Shown piece after piece: positions 47,473 through 60,012 of a stretch of 64,000 nucleotides of DNA. Position 1 is the first letter of the stretch, and the number at the start of each line of letters is the position of its first letter. A program made the translations under genes and the position numbers. Origin of the DNA: Lytechinus variegatus (lineage: Eukaryota > Echinodermata > Echinoidea > Temnopleuroida > Toxopneustidae); NCBI RefSeq assembly GCF_018143015.1, contig NC_054757.1, positions 23,389,785-23,453,784 of the forward strand, written 5' to 3'. A model generated the notes under the pieces. It saw only the letters and a list, made by a program, of their open reading frames with translations, ran no database searches and was not told the DNA's origin.

Positions 47473-47748
47473 GATAATAACAATAGCTGGATTTATAAAG
47501 CGCTTTTTGCCTGAGGATACAAAGCGCATGCTATTATTACCCCGGCTTTAGCTCGAGCTACCACCACCGGCGCTCAGTGCATGCAAGGAATAATTTTGCC
47601 AGGTACCCATTCACCTCACCTGGTTCAAGTGCAGCACAGTGTGGATGAATTTCTTGCTGAAGGAAAACATGCCTTGGCTAGGTTTTAAACCCAGGACCCT
47701 CTGTTCGAAAGGCGAGAATCAGAACCACTAGACCATGACACACCCAGG
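47473..47748 (-). mobile_element. tRNA-derived SINE, minus orientation
   Basis: The plus-strand order is tail (AATAACAATAGCTGGATTTA, TAAAGCGC), body (GGTACCCATTCACCTCACCT, TTCTTGCTGAAGGAAAAC) and head (TTTTAAACCCAGG, AACCACTAGACCATG; the complements of the B and A boxes). Same family as 3316-3575. Confidence 0.75.
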
Positions 47749-47854
47749 CAATCACCTGCAAGGCTTGCACGAAACGATGTGACAGAACCTTAAATCAAGT
47801 TATCATACTGTGCTGTGGATAGTACATTACTTGGTTTATATTGACCCTTGTGGC

Positions 47855-48006
47855 TGTTTCATAAAACTGTTTATAAACTTTTTGCATGACTTTACACTTG
47901 ACTGGAACATGTTTTTAAGTGCCAACTCAGCTACAAAGAGATATATTATTTAGCACAAGAAAGGATCACCAGTCATTTGTAACTTGTCATCAGGTTTATG
48001 AGACAT
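47855..48006. mobile_element. Hairpin MITE, GATCCTTTCTT family, diverged
   Basis: GCTGTTTCATAAAACTG and ACAAGAAAGGATCACCAGTC keep the family order in the reverse orientation. Outer ends are partly lost. Confidence 0.55.
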
Positions 48007-48848
48007 TGATTCACCACATAATGAATCTTGAGGCATCACACACAACCATTCTGTTATATCATATTGCCATTCATTGCCTAACATAAATTTGTAGATTTAT
48101 AATTTAATTGATATTTTGATATGCTGCTTTATAATTATGAAGAAGGAAAAGAGGAGAACTTGCATTTCTACTTGATATTATAGTGTTTTATTTTGCAATT
48201 AATTCTACCTAGTTTTTGTATACATGTATCCTTGCATCTATCTCTTTTGATTTCATTTGTTCATAAAATGATGATTTAATCTTCATTCTGTGTTACAAAG
48301 TATATTCCTAGTACGCAATATATTTCATATTAATTCATTTCATCTGTTCTTCCTTCTCCCCTTATCTTTCTATTCTTACCTCCTCTCTGTCTTCTCTTAC
48401 CGCCTTTCTTATTTTTCCTTACATGTCTTATTTTTCACCATGTTGGTTGAATATGACAACAATATCAAAACAAAATGATATTCAATGAATAGGCATTATG
48501 GAGCAATGATAGATTTCATTTTACATAAACTTATGTGATGATGTAAAACGAATAGAGGTCTTTGTTGCGCTTTTGGAAAGAAAGCGGGACAAAAATGCAA
48601 TAATTTACTTCTTTAATTGTCATAATTCTCAGACATGATTCCCATTACTGTATCCAACTCACCATTGTCCCAGGGTATTGATTTGCCATAAAAAATACCA
48701 ACCCTACCTACCATGTTCAATAGATCAGTCATTCTAATAACAGCTGAAAAGAAATTCCTTTTCAACAAAAATGGATATTCATGGAGGATAATATATCGCC
48801 ATGATGGACTATAATAGTTTATGAATTTGAGTAACCAAAGTATACAAT
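48007..48848. other. No gene seen
   Basis: AT-rich spacer. Frames here are T- and F-rich by composition only. Confidence 0.4.
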
Positions 48849-49004
48849 CCGCCCTTTCACATGGTAAAAAAATTATAATTTGAATGATGATTCCAGTGAA
48901 AAATAAGGCAAATGACAAATATTTAGCACGTGTGAAACCAAACTAAAACATGATTAGAATCATCATTACAACGATGTATCAAGATTTACGTGTGAAAAGG
49001 CCCA
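48849..49004. mobile_element. MITE, CCCTTTCACACG family, copy 1
   Basis: CCGCCCTTTCACATGGTAAA at the left, TTTGAATGATGATTCCAGTG and AGCACGTGTGAAACCAAACT inside, TTTACGTGTGAAAAGGCCC at the right. Two more copies lie at 50846 and 51386. Confidence 0.7.
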
Positions 49005-49608
49005 TAGTTTGCAGCCCTTATGTAGGACAATGGCAGTTCTAATCTTCGATTCATTTTATTTCAGTATGTGGTTCGGTAAGATCTTTGGAGATCAATATTA
49101 TTAACATCTTCTTGCCTCATGTTCTTTGTACGTGTATTCGTCCCAGATTTAATCTAAATATTGTATACTTTCTGCTTTTAAAGTAGTAAAACAGGTATTA
49201 ACATTATACGATAATATTATTTGGAGGATGTATTAAACATTTATTTACTGTTGAAATTAATTAGATAATAAAGCGATTGAAAAATTACAATTTCTGTTAA
49301 ATTCTTTCAATGCATCTTACTTGTTGACCCTGGCATAAATTCATGACGTCATACTATTAAAGCAGGGGATAGAACAATATTTCATCTCCTTGAACAAAAG
49401 GTTTGCCGCTGAATTTACGCCAGTGCGTGTTGAGTGTTTGTAGGCTATACATTTTGCATGATACAAAAATTACAAATGCATGTGTAGGCAGTAAATTAGC
49501 CTAAATTGAATCTATGGCAACCACAGAAATCTGTTTGATTTGGAAAAAAATTGACTTAGGTGAGGTATATACATGTACATATTCATGTAACATTATATTT
49601 TGCATAAT
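49005..49608. other. No gene seen
   Basis: AT-rich spacer without recognisable features. Confidence 0.4.
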
Positions 49609-49771
49609 CAGGGGGCCCTTTTCACAAAGGACTTGCAACTGTTGTAACTTTGCCGTTATGGCAACTACCATGGTAACCTTGATTCTGATTGGCTGATGAG
49701 CCCTGTTACCATGGTAGTTGCCTTGATGGCAAAGTTACAACAGTTGCAACTCTTTATGAAACGGTCCCCTG
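49609..49771. mobile_element. Hairpin MITE, CCATGGTAAC family, copy 1
   Basis: CAGGGGGCCCTTTTCACAAA opens and TATGAAACGGTCCCCTG closes a near-palindrome. GGCAACTACCATGGTAACCT and GTTACCATGGTAGTTGCC face each other across a short loop with TTCTGATTGGCTGATG. Confidence 0.85.
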
Positions 49772-50079
49772 GTATAACAAATTGCTTCAATTGTGTTAAT
49801 AAAAAAGATATGGATTCTCCTAGAACATGCGGGAATGATCATTATTTTATATTATTCAACGGTGAGCTTTTTTATTATCATACACTTTATCTATAAAAAG
49901 GTGACAAATTGGTATATAATGTAATAAATGGTGATAGGAATAATGAGTATTTGATGTAATGTGCCCTATCTCATAAGAATACAATCCATCTTGGATTTAC
50001 ATGTACTTTGATGAAGAGACATAAAGTGACCTTTATCTAGGGGCAGTGCTAGGTTATTTAATATTAATGATATAGCATT
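49772..50079. other. No gene seen
   Basis: Short AT-rich spacer between two elements. Confidence 0.4.
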
Positions 50080-50355
50080 TATGAGGCGCCAGTTTATCTA
50101 ATTGCCTATTCAATGGCACACTTTCTATTACCCTTTCTTTAGCTCCAGCTGCTAAAAGGCGCTTGGTGCATTCCAGGAATTAATCCTGCCGGGTACCTGT
50201 TCACCTCGCTTGGAGGCACCTGGGTTGTGTGCAGCACAATGTGGGTGAATTTCTTGCTGAAGGAAAGCACGCCATCATTGTTAGGAATCGAATCCACGTC
50301 TCTCTGATTGAAAGATGAGAGTGGTAACCTCTTGACCATGACGCAATGAATCGGG
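50080..50355 (-). mobile_element. tRNA-derived SINE, minus orientation, diverged
   Basis: GGTACCTGTTCACCTCGCTT, TTTCTTGCTGAAGGAAAGCA, GGAATCGAATCCACG and ACCTCTTGACCATGAC keep the body-B box-A box order of 47473-47748 in complement. A G run borders the head. Confidence 0.65.
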
Positions 50356-50426
50356 GGGGGGGGGAGCAAGATTAACCCAATTTGACTTCACTCAGTTACC
50401 AGGATAATATAGAATTACACTGCCCA

Positions 50427-50552
50427 AGGGCCCGTTTCATAAAGAGTTACAACTCTGCCATTATGGCAACTACCATGGTAACCTTGATTTTGATTGGTAG
50501 TTGCCTTAATGGCAAAGTTGCAACAGTTGTTACTCTTTCTGAAACGGGCCTC
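50427..50552. mobile_element. Hairpin MITE, CCATGGTAAC family, copy 2
   Basis: AAGGGCCCGTTTCATAAAGA opens and TTTCTGAAACGGGCCTC closes it. ATGGCAACTACCATGGTAAC pairs with a shortened right arm. It is about 35 bp shorter than the copy at 49609. Confidence 0.8.
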
Positions 50553-50845
50553 AGTTCTTTCCTTATTTTCTTCCGGTAATCTTCACTGCAAATAGATTTT
50601 ATTAATTTATTTTAATTATTTATATTTTTGGAGGGGGTATCCCTTCCTTCATGCAAAAACAAGTAATTTGGCCAATATTGTTGATGGGTGTTTACCCCTT
50701 CCCCTGCACCACAACTCTAAAAATCGGGCGGAAGATTAATTGAGCCAAGACTCTAATGATCACAGCGCCAACACTCGGTTCGTCATCTCAGTTCTCGGTC
50801 GTTCTGATTTCCTTACTTGAACTGACTTTCCATAATTACTAACCG

Positions 50846-51304
50846 CCCTTTCACTCAGTAAAAAAAATCGTAATTTGAATAATGATTCCAGTGAAAAATA
50901 AGGCCAATGGCGAATATGTAGCACGTGTGAAACCAAACTAGAACTTTTCTTCTGACTTTCTGCTCCACTCCTTCCCTTCACTCCCCATCTCTCTCTCTAT
51001 CTGCCTCTTCTCCTTCCCACCTCTCTCTTACCCTTCCAAAATTCCACAGCAATACCATACTTTATCCGTATTATTTATTTTGTAATTATCTGTGTTATTG
51101 TTTGAATATTTTTTGTGTCTTTATTACCTTGTGAATACATCGCAACGCGGCCTTAGCCGCGATGATGTCTTGATTTTTATTAATAAACCATTTATCTATC
51201 TATCTATCTGGAACACGATTAGAATAACGAACGTTAATCACAGTCAAGATTACTACAGCAATCATCACACAATGATGATTTAAGATTCACGTGTGAAAGG
51301 GCCC
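50846..51304. mobile_element. MITE, CCCTTTCACACG family, copy 2, split by a LINE end
   Basis: Left part 50846-50944 and right part 51211-51304 together align with the intact copy at 51386-51573 (opposite orientation) across CTAGAAC/ACGATTAGAATAACG. GAAC stands at both junctions. Confidence 0.8.
50945..51210 (+). mobile_element. 5'-truncated LINE 3' end with ATCT tail
   Basis: A C/T-rich start, then AATACATCGCAACGCGGCCT, TTATTAATAAACCATTTATC and four ATCT units. It is inserted in a MITE with GAAC at both sides (50941-50944 and 51211-51214). A poly(ATCT) tail and a short target duplication point to non-LTR retrotransposition. No coding sequence is left. Confidence 0.7.
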
Positions 51305-51385
51305 TTAATCCATCCAAATAGAAGATCTGAGTTGAATCTGATATCCCCTCTGTGGGGGAAATGGTCCAATTTGCTATTTTGCAAT

Positions 51386-51573
51386 GGGCTTTTTCATACG
51401 TGAATCTTGAATCATCATTGTAATGATGATTGCTAATTTGCTATTGTAATCTTGACTGTGATTAACGTTCGTTATTCTAATCATGTTCTAGTTTGGTGTG
51501 AATATTCGTTAGCCATATATTTTTGATAAGAATCATCATTCAAATTACGATTTTTTTTACCGTGTGAAAGGGT
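51386..51573. mobile_element. MITE, CCCTTTCACACG family, copy 3 (inverted)
   Basis: GGGCTTTTTCATACGTGAAT at the left, TTGACTGTGATTAACGTTCG inside and TTTACCGTGTGAAAGGGTGG at the right: the reverse orientation of 50846-51304, about 80 bp away, so the pair itself can fold. Confidence 0.8.
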
Positions 51574-52107
51574 GGAATTACACCACAGACCAACCTTGCA
51601 ACTCTGACTAAAGGAAGCATGTAACAATAGTGAAAATTCCCTCCAGGCTAAAAGATAAAGAAAGGACCATCACTATGCTAATTATGACACTGCATTTTTA
51701 TAAAAATGGCCAACCAATCATTTCAGGATCAATGTTTTCGATCAAATTTTGTCTGTAAGTAGAAATCAATTTGTGTAATTCAAGCATGTTGAAGAATCAG
51801 ATTTTTCTCCTTAGGGGAGCTTCGCTCGGCCACTAGTGTGCGAGGAAGGGGGGTGTAGGGGGGGGGGGAGGGGACTGCTCCACTAACACTTTCCGGGCGG
51901 TACTCGGATGTTTTTTTTTATTGGAGTGTGGGGGCAACACGACCTAAATGTGACTTATTTCTAGCTGTTCAATTTAATAGGGGTATTATTATATAATTAA
52001 AAGATCCGGGGCCGATAAAAGAACTTACGGTCATCGTAGAAGAATATCTTTACGATCGAATGCACTGATTACAATGTGCAGTCAATCGTAAAAAATAAAG
52101 CGTACGA

Positions 52108-52210
52108 TCAAATAATAATAATAATTGCATTTTTATAGCGCAAAAACTATATCTATATATTCTATTGCGCTACAAGAGCTTCCTAGGTGCTATACATACT
52201 ATTGGAATAT
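52108..52210. mobile_element. SINE-tail fragment
   Basis: AATAATAATAATAATTGC and TTTTATAGCGCAAAAACTA then CTATTGCGCTACAAGAGC resemble the AATAAT plus TATAGCGC tails at 25133 and 47473. Confidence 0.45.
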
Positions 52211-52632
52211 ATAGGTTTTTAATTTTAACTTGAAATTATGTAAATTTGCTGAATTCCTAATGTTGAGGGGAAGTGATAACCTTTGTGTGACGGACCTCCT
52301 GGAATTGACACTCTGTTAGCTTTCTTTCTTCTGTCTTCCATTCTATTCCCTTCTTCCCATTTACAACTTGAAAACATCTTGGAGGGGGGGGGGGGGGGGG
52401 TCACCCTGTCCTCCTTTTTGCCGCCCTTGTAGTCTTGTCTTCACGTGAATGTGACTTATAATAGCCAGCCAGCACAAAATACCATGGAAGGTCTCACTGT
52501 TTTTGTAACTCGAGCTGAATACCTCTTAAAATAGCACAAACACCTGTATTGCCTGTGCATACTTGGTATAGTATCTCCACACGTATTAGGTTTGTCCTCA
52601 TGTTTGTACTACATATCAGTGGCGTACCTGAT

Positions 52633-52808
52633 CTGGGGGCCGTTTCATAAAGCTGTTCGTAAGATAAGACGACTTTAAGAACGACTGGTGATCCTTTCTT
52701 TTGGTAAATGGTATACACCAATGACGATGGTTTAGTGCGTAAGAAAGGTTCACCAGTCGTTCTTAAAGCCACCTTAACTTACGAACAGCTTTATGAAATG
52801 GCCACCAG
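52633..52808. mobile_element. Hairpin MITE, GATCCTTTCTT family, well preserved
   Basis: CTGGGGGCCGTTTCATAAAG and CTGTTCGTAAG at the left pair with CTTACGAACAGCTTTATGAA and ATGGCCACCAG at the right. AACGACTGGTGATCCTTTCT pairs with AGAAAGGTTCACCAGTCGTT. Confidence 0.9.
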
Positions 52809-52852
52809 GTCACTATACTACCGTTTGATCCAACCGTCACTTTGTCTTATAC

Positions 52853-52990
52853 TCAGTCTATTTGGCATATAGCCCAGATTGTCTAATTCCACTTCGCCTA
52901 CCTCGTATTGGACACTTTGTCAAATGAAAGTTTATCCAACAGTCTTCCAACTAACGTGGTGTTATAGCCCAAGTGGGCATGAGGCAAAAT
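52853..52990. mobile_element. Decayed fold-back element with 15-bp words
   Basis: CGTCACTTTGTCTTATACTC, AGTCTATTTGGCATATAGCC and GATTGTCTAATTCCACTTCG on the left, and TATAGCCCAAGTGGGCATGA on the right, use the word pattern of 12104-12600. Confidence 0.4.
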
Positions 52991-54568
52991 GAGTGATAAC
53001 TGTATGCTAATCGCTTATTGGGTGCAATAATTCTCACATTTCTTTGTTGACGTAGTACATGCTGCATTTGGAAACTATCTTGTCAATAAGTAAATTATAC
53101 GGGGCCTCTAACGCAAAGGAAAGGGATATTTTTCCCGTGGTCGGTGCACTTTAGATCTATATTTGAAGTACCGGTAGATTACACAAATGCAGAAACATTT
53201 CATTCTACCAATATGCAACTGTCACACTAAAGCCCAACGCACACCAAACGATCCGACACGAAGTGGCTTTTTGATAAATCGCATTTTACATTGAATGTGA
53301 AAGTTCCAAGTAAAATGATCTGAAGTTCGGCATTATGTCAGGATTAATATAAATTTTGCTTTGCAGCAAGCCCTGTGGTCGGAGTAAAGTAAAAATCGGC
53401 ATCAAGTCGCAGCCGATGATGACGTCATCACGATTTGAAATGGAATTTGCTTTTATTCCTGCAGGGAGGCTCGAACTAGATTGAATTTCGATTTCAGCGG
53501 TCCTACCATTGTTCTGAGATAATGTTATTACAATTTCTTTGAAATTCGGATCACAACGAATGTGCGCCGGGTTTAACAAACTTACCCCAAACCGATCTTT
53601 GGTACACGTATAACGTATTATTTTTTTTTTTTTATTATTATTATTATCATTCTTTATTCGTCGTTTATGGGGGTGGGGGGGGGGTTTAAGTGTTTTTTTT
53701 TATATAATATGACTAGAGATTTTTGCTGTTGTTGTTGTACCCGGATTCTGTTCTGTTTTAATCCCTTCGTGATTATAAGTTGTTAAAGAAATGTGGGCAG
53801 ATTGATTCTAAGTTTACATTTGAAATTCATATATATTCCTTTTCTTACAATGTTAGAAGGTTTATGCGTAAACTTGAAACAATTATGTTTATGATGTCAT
53901 GCTGTATTTATTTTTACATGTGATATGAGGAAGAAATGAAATATGGTTTAAAACAAAAAAGTAATGGCTTTTGTCGGTCTGGAGTTGGTATCACCGATGT
54001 GGCTGTCCCATTAGGATCCCCGACTGAAAAAAACAAATTTTGCCAGACCGTCTTAGGGCGACGCCTAAAAGGGGCAGATATGGTAACTCAGGTGGAAGCA
54101 ATTCAACACTCTTGATTTGCTGCCCTGGAATCTCCTCGTAATGATGTATTATGTATCCATTAATACCAGGGGATGGTCTCACATTCGGTTTTGATTATAG
54201 CGAGGCAGTTACCACGTGCGCTGCTGTTATCCGAGTCACACAGCGTTTCGGGTCTTTCACTTGAGGTTTTAAACAGAACTCTGCGCTTTAATCAAACTTT
54301 TCTTCTTAATGTTATCATGACCCTCAGTAAAGGTGTTAGGTGTTAATTAAACTTGTTGGCACTCTCACAGACACCTTGACACAAGCATATCGTATATACC
54401 TACCATGGCGCCTTACTATATTTCACAATTGCTAACACAGTTAGGAAAGGAGGGTGACACAGACAGAACGAGGGGGGGGGGGTGGAGGTGAAAGAGAAGA
54501 TAATAAAGCAGGAATAAACGAAACACAAGAATAGGAGAGAGGGAGGGGTGGGGAGAAGATATATATAG
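52991..54568. other. No supported gene; poly-T and G runs
   Basis: The minus-strand frames at 53286-53579 and 53991-54182 are open but match nothing I know and lack good splice partners. A T/ATT run lies at about 53620-53650 and G runs at 53670-53690 and 54471-54482. Confidence 0.4.
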
Positions 54569-54745
54569 CAGGTGGGTGTTTCATAAAGCTGTTCGTAAGT
54601 TAAGAGCGACTTTGAGAACGACTGGCGATCCTTTCTTATGGTAAATGGTATATACATTGGCGATGGTTAAACGCGTAAGAAAGGTTCACCAGTCGTTCTT
54701 AAAGTCGCTCTTATCTTACGAACAGCTTTATGAAACGGCCCCCTG
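54569..54745. mobile_element. Hairpin MITE, GATCCTTTCTT family, well preserved
   Basis: GGTGGGTGTTTCATAAAGCT at the left and AGCTTTATGAAACGGCCCCC at the right. GTAAGTTAAGAGCGACTTTG pairs with AAAGTCGCTCTTATCTTAC. Closest relative 52633-52808. Confidence 0.9.
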
Positions 54746-54930
54746 GTGTAAATGAAAAAAAAATAATAGGGAATAGGGGAGAGACAGAGAGAGAGACGGA
54801 GGGGGGGGGGACATGTCAAGGTGGAGAGAGTGCGTTTTGTGACTGATAAGTTCACGAAAGAGCCGGGTCAGATATAAATTGGCTGGTACTCGTTTCATAT
54901 CTTCAGTAGATAACACGAATACTTGTCGAT

Positions 54931-54933
54931 AAC

Positions 54934-54980
<47 letters not shown>

Positions 54981-55160
54981 GTTGTATATTGTATATATAA
55001 TTGTAAGAAATATATAATTATATGTATATAAAATTATATATATTATTATAATATATATTATAATAATATAATATTATTATATATATAATCATAATATATA
55101 TTATTATATATATTATATATATATATAATTATATATGTATAATTATATATATATATTTGC
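54931..55160. repeat. TA-rich dinucleotide region
   Basis: About 20 TA units, then imperfect ATATAT/ATTATTATA sequence that can fold in many ways. Confidence 0.9.
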
Positions 55161-55197
55161 TTTCAAATGCTGTGTAGTTCTTACCAATCTTTTGTGG

Positions 55198-55788
55198 GGT
55201 CATTCCATGCCAATTCACCCAATGAATGTGCAGTTTTGCACCCGACCCTCTCGGAATTCATTGTAATTTGGTACACATAAAATTACCCATGGCCTAAGCA
55301 CAAAACAAAATAAATTAGTCAAATCGGTCCGTCGGTTCTCGCGATACGGCCCTTTTCTCCTTGTTTTGACAAAAATGGGCGTGACCTTCAACTTTTAATG
55401 GCCATTGCGTCGTAACGTGTTGACCAATTTTCACGAAACTGGTACCATTCAAAAGGAAATTCAGGGAGGAATCCAAAACATGCATCAAATAATGTATTGG
55501 AGCAATTAATAAGGTCATGAATTTTGACCTTTACTTTGACCCTGTGTTTGACCCCCGGACAAATAATTTTTAAATTTGATTTTCTTGTATTTTAATTATT
55601 AGTATGATATTGACAAAATATGTTAAAACCAATGATGATATTTTATTTCTTCACCTTTTAAAACTCTTCTAAAGATACCAATTATCTGATATGAAATTTC
55701 ACTCTAGTCCCACAATTTACAACAAAAACAGAGAGGATCGGATGCAACCATTGGGTGGATCCAGATGGAATGACCCTGTGCGAAAATT
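55198..55788. mobile_element. Element with GGGTCATTCCAT ends
   Basis: GGGTCATTCCATGCCAATTC and ACCC at the left mirror GGGTGGATCCAGATGGAATG and ACCC at the right. The interior holds AAAATGGGCGTGACCTTCAA and TTTGACCTTTACTTTGACC. It has no intact reading frame. Probably a nonautonomous DNA transposon, class unknown. Confidence 0.6.
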
Positions 55789-56802
55789 TACCTAACGTCT
55801 TTTTTTTAAATATATAAACCCTTAGCCAACAAATTTGACTCGTTCGTTTTCTCTAAAATATTTATTTTTAACGGTTGTTGTTTCGCGATGTATCCAGTAG
55901 TCTGTTACACTGCATGAGATTTGCAAAAAAAAAGCAAAATGAAATGAACTGGTACATGTAAACAGAACGTGGAATCTATATAAAAAATGAACATGATTAC
56001 GTTGAATAATTAATTATTCAAATGGTAAGACATAATTACAAAACACAATTGTAATTGATATACCATGAATCTTTTCATAAGTTCACCTTAAGATAATTTA
56101 CCCTTAACAATTATACTGTCAACGTGCACTTTATATAATGAGCAGTGAGGATTTGCCTTTAACAGCGACATGAACTTATACTTCACCCTTTCGCAACATC
56201 TGGTTTGCTAGATTTACGACAGCATTTATTTTTCTGACATAATAACCGTTAAATATTACCTCTTCCACATTATTGTTCCGGTTAGAGAATATCGACTGCG
56301 GTTTTTAACTGTATCTATAGTTCTATACTAATCCTTGAACAGCATTGACTCCATAAATAAACTACCAATCATTTCCCAGGCGCCTTTATTGCTCTCTCTC
56401 TCGCCTCTGTGGTTTTACAGATAGGTTTTTCACCTGGCTCAACTAATGAAGAGCGCCCCAGTTTTTGTCTTGAGTTGGTGAAGTTCTTCCCAGATCTGTT
56501 TCAGCATTATAGGGGTAAGGGGAAGGGGGAAACTTTCGTTCTATTATTTGGGTCGTTTGGATTACTAGAATTAAATTCGATTTCAAGACCCTTGTCCTAT
56601 CCTCTCCCTACCTTCTCATTTCGAAATGGAAAGTTGTATGTTTGATCGTATTAACTAGTGTATTATTTACAACCAGGGAAGTGTTCCTGTTTGCAACATG
56701 AAAAATAGACCAGTTTGTACACGAGCCTCACTTTCTGCGAAAACTAGTTCACAAGAAACATAAAGCCGGGGATGGGGGAGCTAAATTTTGTTGACAACCT
56801 GA
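55789..56802. other. No gene seen
   Basis: AT-rich spacer. The open frame at about 56409-56645 lacks an ATG and splice context. Confidence 0.4.
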
Positions 56803-57376
56803 AAGGACAAGTCCACCCCAACAAAAACTTGATTTGAATAAAAAGAGAAAAAATCAACAAGCATAACACTGAAAATTTTCATCAAAATCGGATGTAAAAT
56901 AAGAAAGTTATGACATTTTAAAGTTTCGCTTCATTTCACAAAACAGTGATATGCACATCTCGGTCGGTATGCAAATGCGGAACTGATGACATCACTCACT
57001 CACTATTTCTTTTGTATTTTATTAAATGAAATATGAAATATTTTGATTTTCTCGTCATTGTCATGTGAAATGAAGCTTCATTCCTCCCTGAACACGTGGA
57101 ATTCCATTATTTTAGCATTTTGTACTTCAGACAAGGCTGATCATCAAATTCGTAAAAATTGAAATATTGTATAATTCAAACAATAAAAAACAAAATAAAT
57201 AGTGAGTGAGTGACATCATCGACTCTCTCATTTGGTTGTAGCTGGCTCGTTCATATAACTATTTTGTTGAAAATAAGCGAACTTTGAAATGTTTCTTATT
57301 TTACATCCGATTTGATGAAATTTTCATCAAATGATGATTTTTCAAATCAACATTTTTCTGAGGAGGACTTGACCTT
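56803..57376. mobile_element. MITE of 574 bp (AAGGACAAGTCC ends)
   Basis: AAGGACAAGTCCACCCCAAC at the left and AGGAGGACTTGACCTT at the right are inverted. AATTTTCATCAAAATCGGAT pairs with ATCCGATTTGATGAAATTTT, and GTGACATCATC-type words pair inside. The motif of a GAAATTTTCATCA arm is shared loosely with 61998-62600. Confidence 0.8.
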
Positions 57377-57796
57377 AAATACATCATTTTTACAGTGTAA
57401 AGCTATATGGTATTGCTGTAGTCGCACGACGTAGCTCAGTTTTTTTGTTTTACTTTTTAAAAACAAGTTGAATCCATTTATAGATCAATATGTATAAAAT
57501 AAATTGAAATAGTAGATTTGGCGAAGTGATATCGTCAGCTTACCCATTACATATTCATAACCACGTGCATTTACTGAAATTTAGATCACGTAAATATTCA
57601 ATTAATTCGTTATTTCTTAGACTGATTTGATGTTTTTTGTGTAACTATATAAAATTGATCAAAATCGAATCATGGAGCTAGTATAATTTCAGCCAGAAGC
57701 AATCCCTTTAATTTCACATCAACATGCACATATCAGGGATCGCGGAACCGGGTGTGTGTGTGTGTGGGGGGGTCATTTGCTTTATACACTTGGTGC

Positions 57797-58036
57797 CAAC
57801 TAAACTGTGGTGTTAAAACTGACACCAATTGGTGTTTATGGAGGACCACACCCTGAGGTGTTAAAATTACACCATAAAGATTGAACATAACACCAAAAAG
57901 TGTAAATGTAACAACCAAAGGTGTTGTAATAACACTTACCTATAGGTGTAAAGCTAACACCACCAATTTAACACCGGTGTAAAATAAGTGGTGTGGTCCT
58001 CTATGTACACCAGTTAACACCACAGATTTTGCTGTG
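57797..58036. mobile_element. MITE, ACACCNNTTGGTGT family, copy 1
   Basis: CTGTGGTGTTAAAACTGACA and CCACACCCTGAGGTG at the left mirror GGTGTGGTCCTCTATGTACA and TTAACACCACAGATTTTGCT at the right. The interior repeats TAACACC/GGTGTTA. A GT run lies just before it (57751-57765). Confidence 0.85.
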
Positions 58037-59693
58037 TAGGGTGCCAGTAACTTATTGAAATTGATATATCTCCGGTTCCGATTCTGAAGCCGTTCTTTTG
58101 CCGCAGAGTCAGGGAGCCGTCGTAAACATATCAAATGTTATCATGCCATTTGTCGGTGAGCGGGCTGAAATACTTATGAGGTATGATTTGGCTCAATATT
58201 CAACTTAATGCTCCTTTTAATGAGGCTGTTATATTTGAAGGGGAACATTTGTATCGGGGAATTGCTCTCGTCTGAATTTCCCTAAAGGTTTTCTGAATAA
58301 GCAACAATGGTGTTTTCTTTAGTCGTCATTGGGACCACTTTACGGAAATGACATATAGGAATTGACTTCTAACAGTGTGTGTGGGTGGGGGGGGGGGTTG
58401 TAATACGAGAGTGATGGTTTTGACAGTAATTGACAGTCATCATGAGAGGAATTGGGGAATTTAGGAAGATTATGCATACTTCTACAGCGGATGATTAAAG
58501 TGAATATCGTGATATATAAATAATATTGACTGTACTTCTTGTCTGAAACCATATTCTGCACTTATATGTTAATTATAATGGTTATCAACTGAAGCAGATA
58601 TTAAAGGTATTGTTAACTTTGTGAGCAGCCGATTTAAAAAATTCTCAAACCAAGATGAAACATGTGTACAAGTGCATGTATTAGAACTAACAAAACCCTG
58701 AAAACAACCATTACATGAAAAGCTAAAACTTCAAGGCAAACCCCGATTTTGTAAATAGGTGTCTTATAGACGCCTAAATACTACACATAAGTGTATGGGT
58801 TGAAATTAAGATGGTGTTTCCGGTCACTTTATATTTTAATTTTTGAAGCACTAAATAATTATTTTCGAACGCAATTTTTTCTGGACTTCATTTTTGTAAC
58901 ATATCACAGACACAGGTGACAAGTGTCTCCTTCTAGCTCAGATTTTTTTAAAGTCAAACCAATGTTAACCAATCACTTTAAAAGAGAAGAAAAAATCGAT
59001 AGATGAATATCAGATTTTAATATTTAGCTCATATTTAATGATAAGTATGTTTCTGTTAATATTGCTCTAACGTGCAATCTTACCCATGGAATATATCTTT
59101 TTAAAAATTTGTCATTAGTAGCCCACTTCAAAAATTAAACTTGTCATCCATTTATTCTCAAGATAATTCTTACCCTGTTTTATATGGTTGGATGAAATCA
59201 ATCGAGCTATTCTGAATATACATGCATGTACCGAAGGAATAAGCAAAGAGTTAAGATGACGCAGGATGCAGTGATATATATAATTTCCATTATTTTCATT
59301 AGCATATCAACCACGTTTTAGTAATCACTGTTCTATTTTGTCTGTGATATGATGTATGGGTAGATATAATCGACATGGCATTGGGAATCAAAGATTAAGC
59401 TAGAAATGTAGAGAATTCATCAAGATTATCATCACGCCAATGACTGCTAAATGATAAATATCGGTACATCTAAAGATATTCACGTAGATAAGAGTTTAGT
59501 TGTCAGCCATGCCCACTTCGATATCGATAAATGAAGTTTATGAGGGAAAATGGGCGTTTTCACTTTCCTTAGATTAGCCATGTCATTATGCATCATAATA
59601 CCTAATAGATCATAATAGACCTAAATAACCCGTGTCCCACTTTGACTTTCAAGTGCTAAAATCAAGGGTAAAATAGAAAGAAAAAAGAACCCA
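58037..59693. other. No gene seen
   Basis: AT-rich spacer of about 1.65 kb without coding signal. A G run lies at about 58387-58398. Confidence 0.4.
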
Positions 59694-59903
59694 CACTGTA
59701 AATACTGTGATGTTAAAACTGACACCAAATGGTGTTAATAGAGGACCACTCCCTGAGGTGTTACCAAAGAGTGTAAATGTAACAACCATTGGTGTTGTAA
59801 TAACACCTATAGGTGTAAAACTAACACCACCAATTTAACACCGGTGTAAAATAACTGGTGTGGTCCTCTATGTACATCGGTTAACACCACAATTTTTGCT
59901 GTG
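59694..59903. mobile_element. MITE, ACACCNNTTGGTGT family, copy 2
   Basis: CACTGTAAATACTGTGATGT at the left and ACCACAATTTTTGCTGTG at the right. Internal GAGGACCACTCCCTGAGGTG and GGTGTGGTCCTCTATGTACA match copy 1; about 30 bp shorter. Confidence 0.85.
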
Positions 59904-60012
59904 CACCAAAAAGAAAGAAAGAAAGATAAAAGTTAGTGAAAGACGAGTATTGAAAAGAATGTTTAAAATGATTTTTCCTTGAATTGTGAACTATCATTAT
60001 TTGATGGGTTAC

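Noticed and set aside
54931-55160. AT-rich palindromes as a replication origin
   Set aside because: Simple TA repeat; nothing beyond base composition supports an origin.
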